NCBI GenBank assembly: GCA_016165875.1
Contig: JABBOT010000012.1
Location: 8,401,534 to 8,465,533, forward strand
Length of the DNA stretch: 64,000 nucleotides
Reading direction: 5' to 3'
From: Acanthopleura granulata
Lineage: Eukaryota; Mollusca; Polyplacophora; Chitonida; Chitonidae
Both the position numbers and the translations under genes were made by a program. Position 1 is the stretch's first letter. Each line of letters opens with the position of its first letter. The notes under the pieces are model-generated. The model worked only from the letters and a program-made list of their open reading frames with translations, did no database searches and had not been told where the DNA came from. Below are positions 21,141-30,619 of this stretch, one piece after another.

Positions 21141-21622
21141 GATTTTTTAAAGGGAAAGATCTACGAATTTAGGATGTGAAAACGCCATTAAAAACCAGGC
21201 CATCTGAAAACGCCTTCACTGAATTTTTTTTATATTTTTTTCCCACCAAAATAAACGTAGTCAAATGTTTTGACTGTATGGTGGGTTTTGTGGACCATAT
21301 TGATGATGTGGTCACCAATGACGTTACGCCGGTTTTTCTATGGCCTTAAAGCAGACATCTAAAGTCAGATTAGCGTTTCTGTACTCGGGTAAAAACTATA
21401 GGAGTGCTCTTCACAAGAACAATATTCAGAGCTGGATATAAAGGTGTACAAAAAGTTTTGTGACGTTAATGGTGAACCACATTATCAATATGATGAATAA
21501 AACTCACCACACTATCAACATATTTGACAGTTTATTCTGTTAAAAAATCTAAAAAAATCAGTTTTTAATGGTATTTTCACCCCCTCCCCCCGTTCATTTT
21601 TACGAGGTTTTTTCTTTTAAAG
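21141..21622. mobile_element. Foldback element, copy C
   Basis: The left arm (about 21141-21330) pairs with the reverse complement of 21458-21622. Shared blocks: TGAAAACGCCATTAAAAACC / TGAAAATACCATTAAAAACT; a T-rich block; AATAAACGTAGTCAAATGTT / AATAAACTGTCAAATATGTT; ATGGTGGGTTTTGTGGACC / TGTGGTGAGTTTTATTCATC; CATATTGATGATGTGGT / CATATTGATAATGTGGT; and CACCAATGACGTTA / CACCATTAACGTCA. The spacer is about 130 bp. GGACCATATTGA and TGACGT link it to copy A, and GGTTTTGTGGA links it to copy B. Confidence 0.8.
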
Positions 21623-22403
21623 CTATGGCAGATCAGCAATATATTCTATCTGGTGAATGAGTGTGATCGAACTTGAACATTGCTCCTCAACCAGAGCTGG
21701 TATTGCTCTGGCAAAAGTAGGCCACAATTTCTACCCATCGGAAGTAAGTGTACTTTTGATGATTCACTGAGATGTTACTGATGAAACTTTCGGGCAACTC
21801 GGTAGATAAGGAAGACATTCATGGATGGCAACCGTCGTAATTAGTGGAACTGAATAAGCCTCTGTTGGCCTTATGAATAATTACAAAATTGCGTCAATTA
21901 AATATTTGTGATGCATTGTAGTTTAGTAGATCAGAGGAATCCACAGAGGATATTTCCTTGTAATCCAGGCAAAATATGAAATGACCCAGCACAAGCTGAT
22001 AAAGAATTTATTTTGGTTTCTTTTGTCTCAGAAATGTGTTTAAAAAACACATACTAAACGTCTGTCACAATGAATTAAGTGTAACAATGTCTTAATTTGC
22101 ATAAATTCCGTATTGCCGCCACGCAAGAAGTCAGCAATTTATCGGTATTCTTGCAATTTAAGAATGATTAAAAAGCATAATGCACATTTCAAATATTTGG
22201 TATGTAAAATAAACATTTAAACACAATATTAAGATTCCAATCTACAAACGTGAATTAATAATCTACCAATAATCGTATTTTGCTTTCTGCCGAATTAGCA
22301 ATTCTTGTGTCCTTTTCATGTTTAACAGTTATCATGTTATTAAGCAGTGCAATGTATTTGATTTCGTGATTTAATTATAATGAATTATATTTCTTTTAAT
22401 ACT

Positions 22404-22417
22404 GCTATGGATTCTGA
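22404..22417. repeat. Left target-site duplication of LINE
   Basis: GCTATGGATTCTGA, matching GCTATGGTTTCTGA at 26638-26651 in 13 of 14 positions. The two copies bracket the whole LINE exactly: the (CATT)n tail starts just inside this one and the 5' UTR repeat ends just inside the other. Confidence 0.85.
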
Positions 22418-22475
22418 ATGAATGAATGATTATGGCTGAACACCACATCGGCAATATCTCAGCCATATCGTATGT
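22418..22475 (-). repeat. LINE 3' tail with (CATT)n
   Basis: On the element strand: GATATGGCTGAGATATTGCC, GATGTGGTGTTCAG, then ATAATCATTCATTCATTCA. The layout resembles the 3' ends of the SINEs in the window. Confidence 0.7.
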
Positions 22476-23330
22476 TCAAACCAGGAAGCCTTGAATAGTT
22501 TTGAACATGATCTGATGAACATTCAAAATGAGAAGGAAAACAGTCGAACATTTTTTAAAAGCAGTTAAAAAAACTAAATTTCCTCCAACAACCTTCACTG
22601 GTTCACCACAAAATTGAAGCTCAGGGTCTAAATGAAGTTTCCGTTTATTGCAGAAATGCATACTGACGGTTTTAAACGTAGAAAATCTAAAACCATTGGC
22701 AACTGCCCATTGCTGGATCTTACTGAGACAAAGCTGCAGTTGTCGCTCGATGTTATTCACATTTTTAGCACGGTAGCATATCAGGAAATCGACATACATA
22801 TAAAAAACCCTCAGTGCCAGATGTTAATGTTTTAGCCAAGCTATTAATTTTAATTCTAAACAGTCCTGGTGAAAGAATACTACCCTGGGGCACACCCATC
22901 TCCTGCTCATGAGAATCAGAAGGAGTGGACCCCAGCCGTACATTAAACTGACGATCAGATAAAAAAAATCAGATACAAATAAAGGTAAGAGACCTTTTAA
23001 ACCCATATCAGAAAGATCTTTTAAAATACCATATTTCCATGTGGTGTCGTTGGCCTTTTCGAGGTCGAAAAATATCGACACCACATGTTCATTATTAATA
23101 AAACCATTAAGAATAAAAGTTTCAAATGGAACAAGATGATCTAAAGTAGGTCGTCCTTGATGAAAGCCACATTGAATATTTGATAAAAGCTTGTTGGCGT
23201 CAAGAAACCAAACGAGTCTGTCATTAATCATCTGTTCCAAAGTCTTACAGAAGCAACTGGTAAGAGCTATGGGACGGTAATTACTTGGATCACTATGATC
23301 CTTACCCGGTTTACATACGCCTCTCTCCAT
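22476..23330 (-). pseudogene. LINE ORF2, reverse transcriptase region, frameshifted and truncated
   Basis: KPGKDHSDPSNYRPIALTSC, KLLSNIQCGFHQGRPTLDHL and FDLEKANDTTWKYGI are RT blocks 1-3. Past a frameshift near 22810, YVDFLICYRAKN replaces the catalytic YVDD-type box, so the second Asp is lost. QWAVANGFRFSTFKTVSMHF and the CGEPVKVVG segment follow. Only about 60 bp separate the end of this frame from the 3' tail, so the RT thumb and the ORF2 C-terminus have been deleted. Confidence 0.88.
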
Positions 23331-23774
23331 GATGGGGGAATATTACCAGTCATCTAAATATCATTAAGTAAGTCCAAGAGACTCAGATGGTAAATGGGTA
23401 AAAAGCAGTAATATATATTATCCGCGCCACAGGCAGTATCATGTGCCTTTTTTAGAGAAGTTTTAAGCCATTCAGGTGAAAAAAGACGATTATAGTCTTC
23501 TAAATTCTTAGAAGAAAAGGGCAATTTAATTTTCTCGTTCTGGTTTTTAATGCTATTTTATGGACTATATCATGTGGTGAAGTTAATAAGGTATCACCAT
23601 CCTTTAAATGCCGAATTTTTTCTTTATTGTTCTTGCCCTTAAGTTTCTAAACCTTGTTCCAGACCTTACGCATGGGTGTTTTTGACGTAATGCCTGAAAC
23701 AAAGTTCCGCCAACAAGATCGTCTCTTGAACTTAATTAACCGACGAGCCTTAGCTCGAAATATGCGAACCTGGT

Positions 23775-24722
23775 TTAAATTAATATTATCTGATTAAATC
23801 TGCGCTCGGCCTTTTTACGGTCTTTAATGGCCTTACGACAATCATTATCATACCTGGGTTTACTTTGGGATTTCGGATTTGTCACGGTCTTAGGGATGGT
23901 TCTATCAGCTGCAGTTAATATAAGTTCATTAAATTTTAACAAAGGATCATCTGCAGCATTGAGATTCTCTGGAGTGATGTCAGCCTCATAGAACATCTCA
24001 AATGCCATCCAATCTGATCCAATCGAACTTCCACCTAGCTGCACATTCTAAAGAACTAGAAGTGAGATGCTCTAACATAATGGGAAAATGGTCACCACAA
24101 AGATCATTATGCACCTTCCAAGAAAAATTGGGGAGAAGTGATTGATCCGTGATGGTGAGATCGATAGCAGAATATGAACAATTACCTGGATGTAAATAGC
24201 TATTAGAACCATCATTTAAATAACACAGTTCATCTTTAGATAAGAAATCTTCTACTATTTTGCCCTTATCGTTTATATTATTACTACCCCATAGGGGGTT
24301 GTGGGCATTACAATCTCCCATGATTATGAACGGAATGGGCAGTTGGTCTTTCAAATTATGCAACTGCGAAAACGGCAAAGAAGAATGAGGAGGAACATAA
24401 ACTGAACACAAAGTGATTGTTTCCGATAAGGAAACACGGACGGCCACAGCCTGAAGCTCCATATCGACGGCAACAGGATTATGAATAATATCACTATTGA
24501 CGAAGATAGAGGATCCGTCACAAGCTCGCTCTTCTTCATTACAGTAAGTGCTATAAAGTGTAAATTTTTAAGATATATTTTATCTTTGCCAGTTGTCTTC
24601 AGGTGACTTTTCTGAAGACACAGGGCAACTGGATTTAAAGAATGAACTAACTGTGTTATTTCAATAAAATTTATTTTAAGACCTGGACAATTCCACAGTA
24701 TAATTTTGTCCAAGGAAGTCAT
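23775..24722 (-). pseudogene. LINE ORF2, AP-like endonuclease region, frameshifted
   Basis: Motifs in order on the minus strand: ILWNCPGLKINF, CLQKSHLKTTG (the catalytic Glu of the Q-E-[ST]-H motif is Lys here), YVPPHSSLP, IIMGDCNAHNPLWGSNN, YSAIDLTITDQSL and CGDHFPIML (the usual SDH is GDH). They are spread over at least three frames (24351-24722, 23998-24462, 23775-24044), so the endonuclease cannot be made. The endonuclease would nick target DNA for target-primed reverse transcription. Confidence 0.88.
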
Positions 24723-25341
24723 TATGGAGGGAGGTGTATGGGAGATTTATGTCTGAACCGTGGATGACCCTTTTTGGGAGACTTACTAGTAGATCTCGCC
24801 GGTGCAGATGATGGACTAACATCCTCCAACGATCCAAACTTATTGAAAGTTTGGCTAGGGTTCCTAGTGGCCTTAGAGGGACGCTCCGTTGGGCCACCCT
24901 TTTATGATCCTTACCAGATTTCAACTTTTCACCCGCACAATTCTCTGCAGAATCAAGGGGTTTCTTTGATTTATTCGGTGGTGATTTTTGTTCATCTGAT
25001 GAAAGAGCAGGAGAATCAGGTAAAGCAGCGGGTTTTTCAGTAAAACTTATGTCAGTTTGTGAAGTTGAGGTGGTGGTTTTGCTTACAGGTTTTGGTATTA
25101 GTGTCTGTGGCTGCTCTGTGCCAATGGGCCAAGTTAGAGATGTTTGCACCCCCACTGAAATGGAGGGTTTCTTGACAGCATTGGCATATGTAGATTTGGA
25201 GAGGCCATCCGAGGCAGAGACCAGGCGCTTGGCTTCTAGATGTGATAAATTATTTTTACATATTAAGGTTGTAATTGCTTTTTCTTTCTTAGAGGACAGT
25301 CCTTGGAGGAGGCCATGTGGTCTCCGCTGCAACTGAAACAT
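24676..25341 (-). pseudogene. LINE ORF1, C-terminal low-complexity fragment
   Basis: A 221-codon frame rich in Ser, Thr, Pro and Lys (SVGVQTSLTWPIGTEQPQTL, SSDEQKSPPNKSKKPLDSAE). It looks like the disordered tail of ORF1 after the zinc knuckles. Its last part runs into the start of ORF2 with overlap, as in dicistronic LINEs. No catalytic motif is expected or seen. Confidence 0.7.
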
Positions 25342-25505
25342 TTTATTGTGTTTGTGCAGTCGAAGCCCTCATGACCTTCCTCCGCACACTTAAAGCAGAC
25401 CATTTTTTTTGCGGCATTGTCCTCTGCCATGGCCAAACCTAAGCCAGGCGAAACACTGGGTCGGGTTAGAAATAAACAATTCCGCCCGCACACTGTAGGG
25501 CCCAA
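25263..25505 (-). pseudogene. LINE ORF1, zinc-knuckle fragment
   Basis: Has CFKCAEEGHEGFDC (C-x2-C-x4-H-x4-C) followed by CFSCSGDHMASSKDC (C-x2-C-x3-H-x6-C), a paired knuckle arrangement typical of nucleic-acid-binding ORF1/gag proteins of I and jockey elements. It overlaps the next fragment in a different frame. Confidence 0.85.
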
Positions 25506-25643
25506 TAAATATAGATGTTGGGAGTTTCGGTTTATTAAATGTTAAGAGATAGGTATTTGTTTGATTAAATTCCCATCTCTCTTAATAACGAAACGTTTAA
25601 CGTTGGTTACCCTCTGATCTTTAAGCTCCTCTGTTAGAGCAGT

Positions 25644-25913
25644 TTAAGTGACAATAACATTTTGTCCTCCATTTGACAATAACATTTTGTCCTTTTGTTT
25701 CTCCAGTTTTAATAAGTTAATATACTGCTGTTTTCTACAGCATTCTAAAAAAATATTTCCTGACTTTAATTGTTTTACCTGTTTTAGGGTACTTTCATGG
25801 CTTTCTGGTGTGTTTTTTCTTAGTAGAAAGGGATCTGTTTTCATTTTAACTTGATTTTTAATTTTATTAGATATCACTATAAAGAATGGGAAATAAGTAC
25901 TTCCCGATTCCAT
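25644..25913 (-). pseudogene. LINE ORF1, N-terminal fragment
   Basis: Open for 89 codons from MESGSTYFPFFIVISNKIKN. YFPFF, PFLLRKN, the LKSGNIFLECCRKQQ block and INLLKLEK match the N-terminal RNA-binding region of ORF1 proteins of mollusc jockey-like elements. The frame breaks near 25640, and recognisable ORF1 sequence (VTNVKRFVIKRDG) continues in another frame. Confidence 0.75.
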
Positions 25914-26485
25914 ATCTAGTGGTATCTCGTTTTTCCTTTTTTCCCCACAACTGTCAAGGGCTGTGACATAGAAACGTTTGGAGTAAGGGAATTAAATGAA
26001 GACATAACGAAACGGTTTTATGATTCATAGAGCCGTGTCTCATCCGCCCCGGAGTGCCATTACATGTATGACGAAACCCCTCCAGCGAGTATCAAGCAGA
26101 AGGAGTGACGAGAGTTCCACGCCATCCTCGATAAGATGGATTTTTCGCTCATACTCAAGCAATTCGAATCTAATATATTAAAAACGGCCTATTCGATTGA
26201 CCCTACAGCCACCCAGACATCCTAACATCTCACTCAAAACGTCCAACGTGGAAAGTAGTCAATTTATACCAAATGGAGACATATGAAGGTTGATATACGG
26301 ACATCTGAACTGGCGTGACCAGCCGATTGATCGGAGCGCGCCATCTGACCGCCCGTATTTGGAGAAGTAAGGGCCCACGTGGAGTGTTGGGCGTGAAGAT
26401 CTCGCAAGACCAACCCGCCCTCAGCCACCAGGATCCCGTCCTCCCCCATCACGGGCCGTAACCCACGGCAAACAGGTTGTCCCTT

Positions 26486-26637
26486 TTAGTCGCCTTGTAC
26501 GACAAGCCCGGGGAGACTGTGGAACAATTCTATTCACCGGAACCACACGAGAGAGCCATAAATTAGTCGCCTCGTACGACAAGCTTGCCTAGAGAACTGG
26601 GGTCCTATTCTTTTCACTCCTGGGAACCCCACGGGGA
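26486..26637 (-). repeat. Duplicated about 79-bp block at LINE 5' end
   Basis: On the plus strand TTTTAGTCGCCTTGTACGAC (26486) and TAGTCGCCTCGTACGACAAG (26564) each continue to a ...CCTATTCTTTTCACTCC- or ...AATTCTATTCACC-type block and a GGAACC(A/C)CACG end. Tandem copies of a 5' UTR unit are common in non-LTR elements and can act as internal promoter modules. The GTCGCCTxxTACGACA motif is one I associate with LINE untranslated regions of molluscs and insects. Confidence 0.7.
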
Positions 26638-26651
26638 GCTATGGTTTCTGA
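26638..26651. repeat. Right target-site duplication of LINE
   Basis: GCTATGGTTTCTGA, partner of 22404-22417 with a single mismatch. Confidence 0.85.
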
Positions 26652-27035
26652 TCTTGTTAACATACTAACTGTGATCGCCACTGTTGAACACATTTGAAAG
26701 CAAAACATAGTTGTCATCAGCTGACGTAATTGTGCGCGGTCTTTCTTCATACATTAGAAACCTGAACATGTGCTCTACAGAAGTTACATTTTACCACTTC
26801 ATATAACCTGATGTGGCCTAAGGGTACTGTTTATTCTTAAAAGGTACATTGTTAAGTTACAAAAATTACTCTTACAATTGGGTCACAGTATCATATTAGA
26901 TTCTAAACTTGTGAGTGAGGAAATTACAGCTGAGCTGTTCACGTCGTGTCATGATAATCGCTAACACATGCCAATACCTTTGTAGGTGTTACCCACCACC
27001 TGGTCATCAGTCTGGCTGGGGTGCATTTTGAAAGA

Positions 27036-27275
27036 TTTATTTATTTCATTATTGATTATTTATCCGATTGTTACGCCATCCTCAAGAATATTACAATTAT
27101 ACGACGCCGACCACCATTATGATTGAGGAAACTTGGCAGAGTGCACCTCTGTATGGCAGGGCAGGAAGCCAGCATAAGCTGGGCGTGTATACACAGCGAC
27201 CGCATTAGTGAGGGCGTCACGGGTTATCTTTCAGTTCTAGCAGATCAACAACTCGGTCGCGGAGCACCCTTCCCC
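27036..27275 (-). mobile_element. SINE family 1, reverse, internally deleted
   Basis: Tail blocks (ATTTATTTCATT, TTGTTACGCCATCCTCAAGA, ATTATACGACGCCGACCACC) are followed by AGGAAGCCAGCATAAGCTGG, CACAGCGACCGCATTAGTGA and the tRNA-like head (AACTCGGTCGCGGAGCACCC). The middle block with GGGCAGAGCC and the CCGCAGGTTGCTGG part is reduced. Confidence 0.75.
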
Positions 27276-27282
27276 CATTTTG

Positions 27283-27352
27283 AATGACTGAATGAAGGCA
27301 TGAGGTTTAATTTAATATTGGCAGTATTTCAGCAATATCTTGGCCCGAAAAA
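27283..27352 (-). mobile_element. Isolated LINE/SINE-type 3' tail fragment
   Basis: GAATGACTGAATGAAGG followed by GAGGTTTAATTTAATATTGG and CAGTATTTCAGCAATATCTT resembles the LINE tail at 22418-22475 in the same orientation. It is either a 5'-truncated LINE copy or a SINE fragment with that tail, and it abuts the SINE copy on its left. Confidence 0.5.
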
Positions 27353-27402
27353 ATTAGAACCATGAAACAGTTAAAGCTGTTGAAGTGAAAACAGGAACAT
27401 CA

Positions 27403-27436
27403 AAAAAAAAAAAAAAAAGAAAAAAAAAAAAAAAAG
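27403..27436. repeat. A-rich tract
   Basis: Two A runs interrupted by a single G, about 34 bp. It could be an old retroposon tail, but I can assign no element to it. Confidence 0.8.
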
Positions 27437-27589
27437 ACCAGAAAAAATCGAAATCAACACTATACACATTTTAGCCATTTCAGAATATAATATGCAGTCT
27501 GTACATCATGATTTGGGCCGAAGATTTTCAAACACATTACGACCGAATAAACAGGGAACAAGGTCAGATAACTGTAATGTGGACCCCAA

Positions 27590-27970
27590 AATTTATTTTG
27601 GCTTTTGTTTTAAGTGATCGAATTGGAATAAAGATTGCGGTTCTGTTGTTGGTTTTGTGGATTAGGATAAAGCACACTGACGTCAGAGATTCTTTTGTAG
27701 TACTATACATCCTCTGGTTGGTTTATGTCTACGTTCTACATGAAAATATATTTAGTACTACACCGCTGTGTGTATTTTTTGTAGCAATATAACGGTGAAA
27801 GCTTGTTCAGGAGCAAAACCGAATCTATTCCGTGACTTTGCTATATTCTGCCGAACATAGAACGCCAATCTTTGTTTCCAATTTAATCATCTTAAAAACA
27901 TTGACGATCGTACTTAAAATCAGCACGAAATGATCTTCTAGACGATGCGTACATTTACAGGTGGTCTGTT
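27590..27970. mobile_element. Foldback element, copy B
   Basis: Homologous to copy A: AAAGCACACTGACGTCAGAG / AAAGCACAGTGACGTCACAT, then ATTCTTTT, ACATCCTCTG, TATGTCTACGTTCT, and on the far arm CCAATCTTTGTTTCC / TCAATCTTTATTTCC and TAGACGATGCGTAC / TAGATGATACGTAC. The arms (27615-27650 and 27856-27900) still pair imperfectly. It is more decayed than copies A and C. Confidence 0.7.
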
Positions 27971-27999
27971 GTTTTAAGCGAGAATATACATGAAGGTTA

Positions 28000-29120
28000 C
28001 ATTCACCCTATCAAAGACTACGAAAGTTATTACAAGAATTGCCAGTTGGCAGGATAACGAGTTGCTACCTCTCACTGTCCCCAGTGCATACACAGAAAAA
28101 ACATATTGCCAGGAGAATAGCCTTGGTTTCGGCTGAAAAGATTGAAGATGGGCAGGGAAAAACCAACAGAATAGAGACTCGCTAGTTGCTAGACAACCCA
28201 CATGCAAAACTCCGCCCACACCCTTTGACCCATTAGTGTATATATATTTATATATTTATAATTCGAATAATTAGACTTAATCTCAGCAAAACTGTGGAGT
28301 TACAGGAGGATTTGATGTTTTCTGATTACACAGATGAATATACCCTTCATTAGCTTTTAGAGAATTCAGTGAGCACACCCCGTAAAAGACGATTATACAA
28401 TTGTCAGAAACAGAGAAACATCGAGGAAGATCTTTGGTTGGTAATTGGTGCTTATAAATTTTTTTAAAACATGTTTTACCCATTTTAGTTCTATCAAATG
28501 AAGAAATGCTCCAAATACACTTAAATATTAGTAATTTTAGTTGCGGCCATATTGGATTTATGCAAATTAGGTGTGTTCCACTACTTACATTTTGATAGAC
28601 TTTTGATATGTCATTTTGGAGATCTTTCTGAGACATATGCCACAAAAATAAATTATTTTGCAATGTGTGGTGGGTTGAACCGATTTGTTTTCATATACTG
28701 ACTGGACCATTACTCGGTATTTGTGTTGAAGCGCCCTTGGCTAAGTATTCCCTTAATTGCCATGACAATGTATGTTGTGGAGATATGAAATGTACTTAGC
28801 TAAGAGCTACTTAACACTAAGTATGTTTCTTGAAACTGGGGACAGTTCTTCAGTGTTTGAACGCTTAGAATCCACATCATTCTGGAGTTCTAATAAATTG
28901 CTATTGTGATCACTGCACTTTTAAACCTAATTCTGCGTCAGTCTAGTGGCTCGAATAGGTTGCTAGGTTTTTAACATTTACATAAACAGTTGGAATAAGA
29001 CGCTAACTGAGGTAAATTTTCTAGAGATCGGATTTCACTCAAGTTACCATACTGCCGTCATTGTTCTGGTTTTACCTTATATATACAGCTTTTATATTCA
29101 CCAAATTTGACCAATTTGGT
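28000..29120. other. Non-coding stretch with an unrecognised minus-strand frame
   Basis: Holds a 126-codon minus-strand frame (28283-28663; MQNNLFLWHMSQKDLQNDIS ... TSNPPVTPQFC) without a recognisable domain. Nothing else stands out. Confidence 0.4.
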
Positions 29121-29349
29121 TTCAGTTGGCCGAGGAACTGTAAAGTTTGGGACCAATGCGGTCGCTGTGGGTTCAAATCCAGTGCTGGCTTCCTCTCCGG
29201 CCGTACGTGGGAAGGTCCGTCATGAACCTGGGTTTCCCGCTGGCTCTTCCCGGTTTCCTCCCACCATAATGCTGGCCGCCGTGGTATAAATGAAATATTT
29301 TTGAGTACGGCGTAAAACACTAATCATCTGAATAAACAAATGAATAAAG
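29121..29349 (+). mobile_element. tRNA-derived SINE, family 1, near full length
   Basis: Head TTGGCCGAGGAACTG (A box-like), ACCAATGCGGTCGCTGTGGG, B box GGTTCAAATCC, body CTGGCTTCCTCTCCGGCCGT and ACGTGGGAAGGTC, then GGCTCTTCCCGGTTTCCTCC, ATAATGCTGGCCGCCG, GAAATATTTTTGAGTACGGC and GTAAAACAC. A-rich tail AATAAACAAATGAATAAA. Of all copies in the window this is the best reference for the family on the plus strand. Confidence 0.88.
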
Positions 29350-29452
29350 TGTGGCAGATTTGATAAATGTACAAATGCACTTGGTCTGCTAGCTGTCAGA
29401 GGTTGGCTGTTTTGTTTTTTGTTATTTTAGATTGAAATGTGTCATGCAGTTC

Positions 29453-29480
29453 AACCCCCCCCCCCCCTGAAAAAACAAAG
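29453..29480. repeat. C tract followed by A tract
   Basis: About 14 C then TG and A-rich sequence. Similar C-then-A tracts lie at 20041-20058, 60931-60956 and 61340-61360. Confidence 0.8.
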
Positions 29481-29849
29481 CATCGAGGTCTGAGGAATTT
29501 GGAATAGATCCAGACATATAGACATACCTAGTACATAAATGAGTAGGCCGAACTCTAAATAAATTCCCACACCTCTAATGTCACCTCATACAAAGGACAT
29601 GATTGTTGATGAAAGTAACTGTGACAATTAAGCGGTTCTGCAACTGCACATTCCGTGTATAAGAAACCTTGGGAAAATACCCTTACCAGTGTACATTCCC
29701 GTGGCCTTGATGGCCTCATTTGTAATAAGCAGACAACAGTGCTTTTGGGGACCCTGTTGAGAATTTACATAAAATTCACTGGAGATCGCATGTCGTCCAC
29801 CACTATGGCATATACGTACTGTGAGTTGACTCTACTGATGAAAGTTCCG

Positions 29850-29930
29850 TATTTACTTACCAAAGGTTTGTGGTTTACTCTGTTCACTTCGATTTCTTAC
29901 CCCAATAAGACACACATAATAATAAGACAT
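29850..29930 (+). mobile_element. SINE family 2 fragment
   Basis: TTACTTACCAAAGGTTTGTG followed by GTTTACTCTGTTCACTTCG and TTTCTTACCCCAATAAGAC matches the middle of family 2 (compare TAACTTACCACAGGTTGGTG then GTACTCTGGGCACTCTG near 7330). Confidence 0.5.
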
Positions 29931-30460
29931 AAATGTGGCTCCGTCGTATTGATAGACCTAAAGTGCAAAATTTACCATGCAATCAAAATAAATGAAATAA
30001 AACTTAAAAGAGTATAATTATAGATTTAAAATACGAATACGCCTCAAAACACATATAGTTAAATGCTCGCCAAAATATGGACAATCTGAGTGGTGGAAGT
30101 GGTGTGGCACTCTTGTTCCTTTTCTTAGTTATATATGTTGATTCTCGATTGGATAATATTAATGCCCCTTTTGCATGTATGTTATCACTCTATGGGGGGA
30201 TATATATTTTCCATAGAATTAATCTTATGCTCAGTGTGCCGTGTGTCATGTGTCAGGTAGCATTCATGCATCAAGCTGTTATATAATTATAACCATAACT
30301 TTTTTCTCATTTTCTCAACGAAATGGTTAATGTCACCGTAAATAATTGTTGGTGTTTCAACACAAATAACCCTTCAGGGTCAATAATCGAAATACTAGCT
30401 TAAAAAAAAACACCCATAATAACCCTGGAATAACTGTCAAAAATAGTTTTAAACTGTTCA

Positions 30461-30612
30461 TTTCATTATTTTATTTGATTGATGTTGTACGGTCAACTCA
30501 AGAATATTTCACTTATACGACGGCGGCCAGCATTGTAGTGGGAAGAAACCGAGCAGAGCCCGGGTAAACCCACAACCATTTGCAGGTTGCTGGTAGACCT
30601 TCCCACCTCCCA
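30461..30612 (-). mobile_element. SINE family 1, reverse, head truncated
   Basis: Tail (TTTTATTTGATT), GTCAACTCAAGAATATTTCA, CTTATACGACGGCGGCCAGC, GAGCAGAGCCCGGGTAAACC, CATTTGCAGGTTGCTGGTAG and ACCTTCCCACC. It stops before the tRNA-like part, a typical 5' truncation of retroposition. Confidence 0.85.
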
Positions 30613-30619
30613 CTAAGTT

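Larger units (their letters stand above)
22418..26637 (-). mobile_element. Non-LTR retrotransposon (jockey/I superfamily, Nimb-like), both ends present, inactivated
   Basis: On the minus strand the order is a 5' UTR with a tandemly repeated block (26486-26637), ORF1 with zinc knuckles (about 25913-24700), ORF2 endonuclease (about 24722-23775), reverse transcriptase (about 23330-22480) and a short 3' tail ending in (CATT)n at 22418-22432. A 14-bp target-site duplication flanks it, so this is a single insertion with a complete 5' end. Several frameshifts, a mutated RT active site and loss of the ORF2 C-terminal part make it dead. Placement in jockey/I/Nimb follows motif resemblance and was not tested by phylogeny. 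Confidence 0.9.

Noticed and set aside
24774..25336. Plus-strand frames of 89 and 95 codons
   Set aside because: They are shadows of the minus-strand LINE ORF1.
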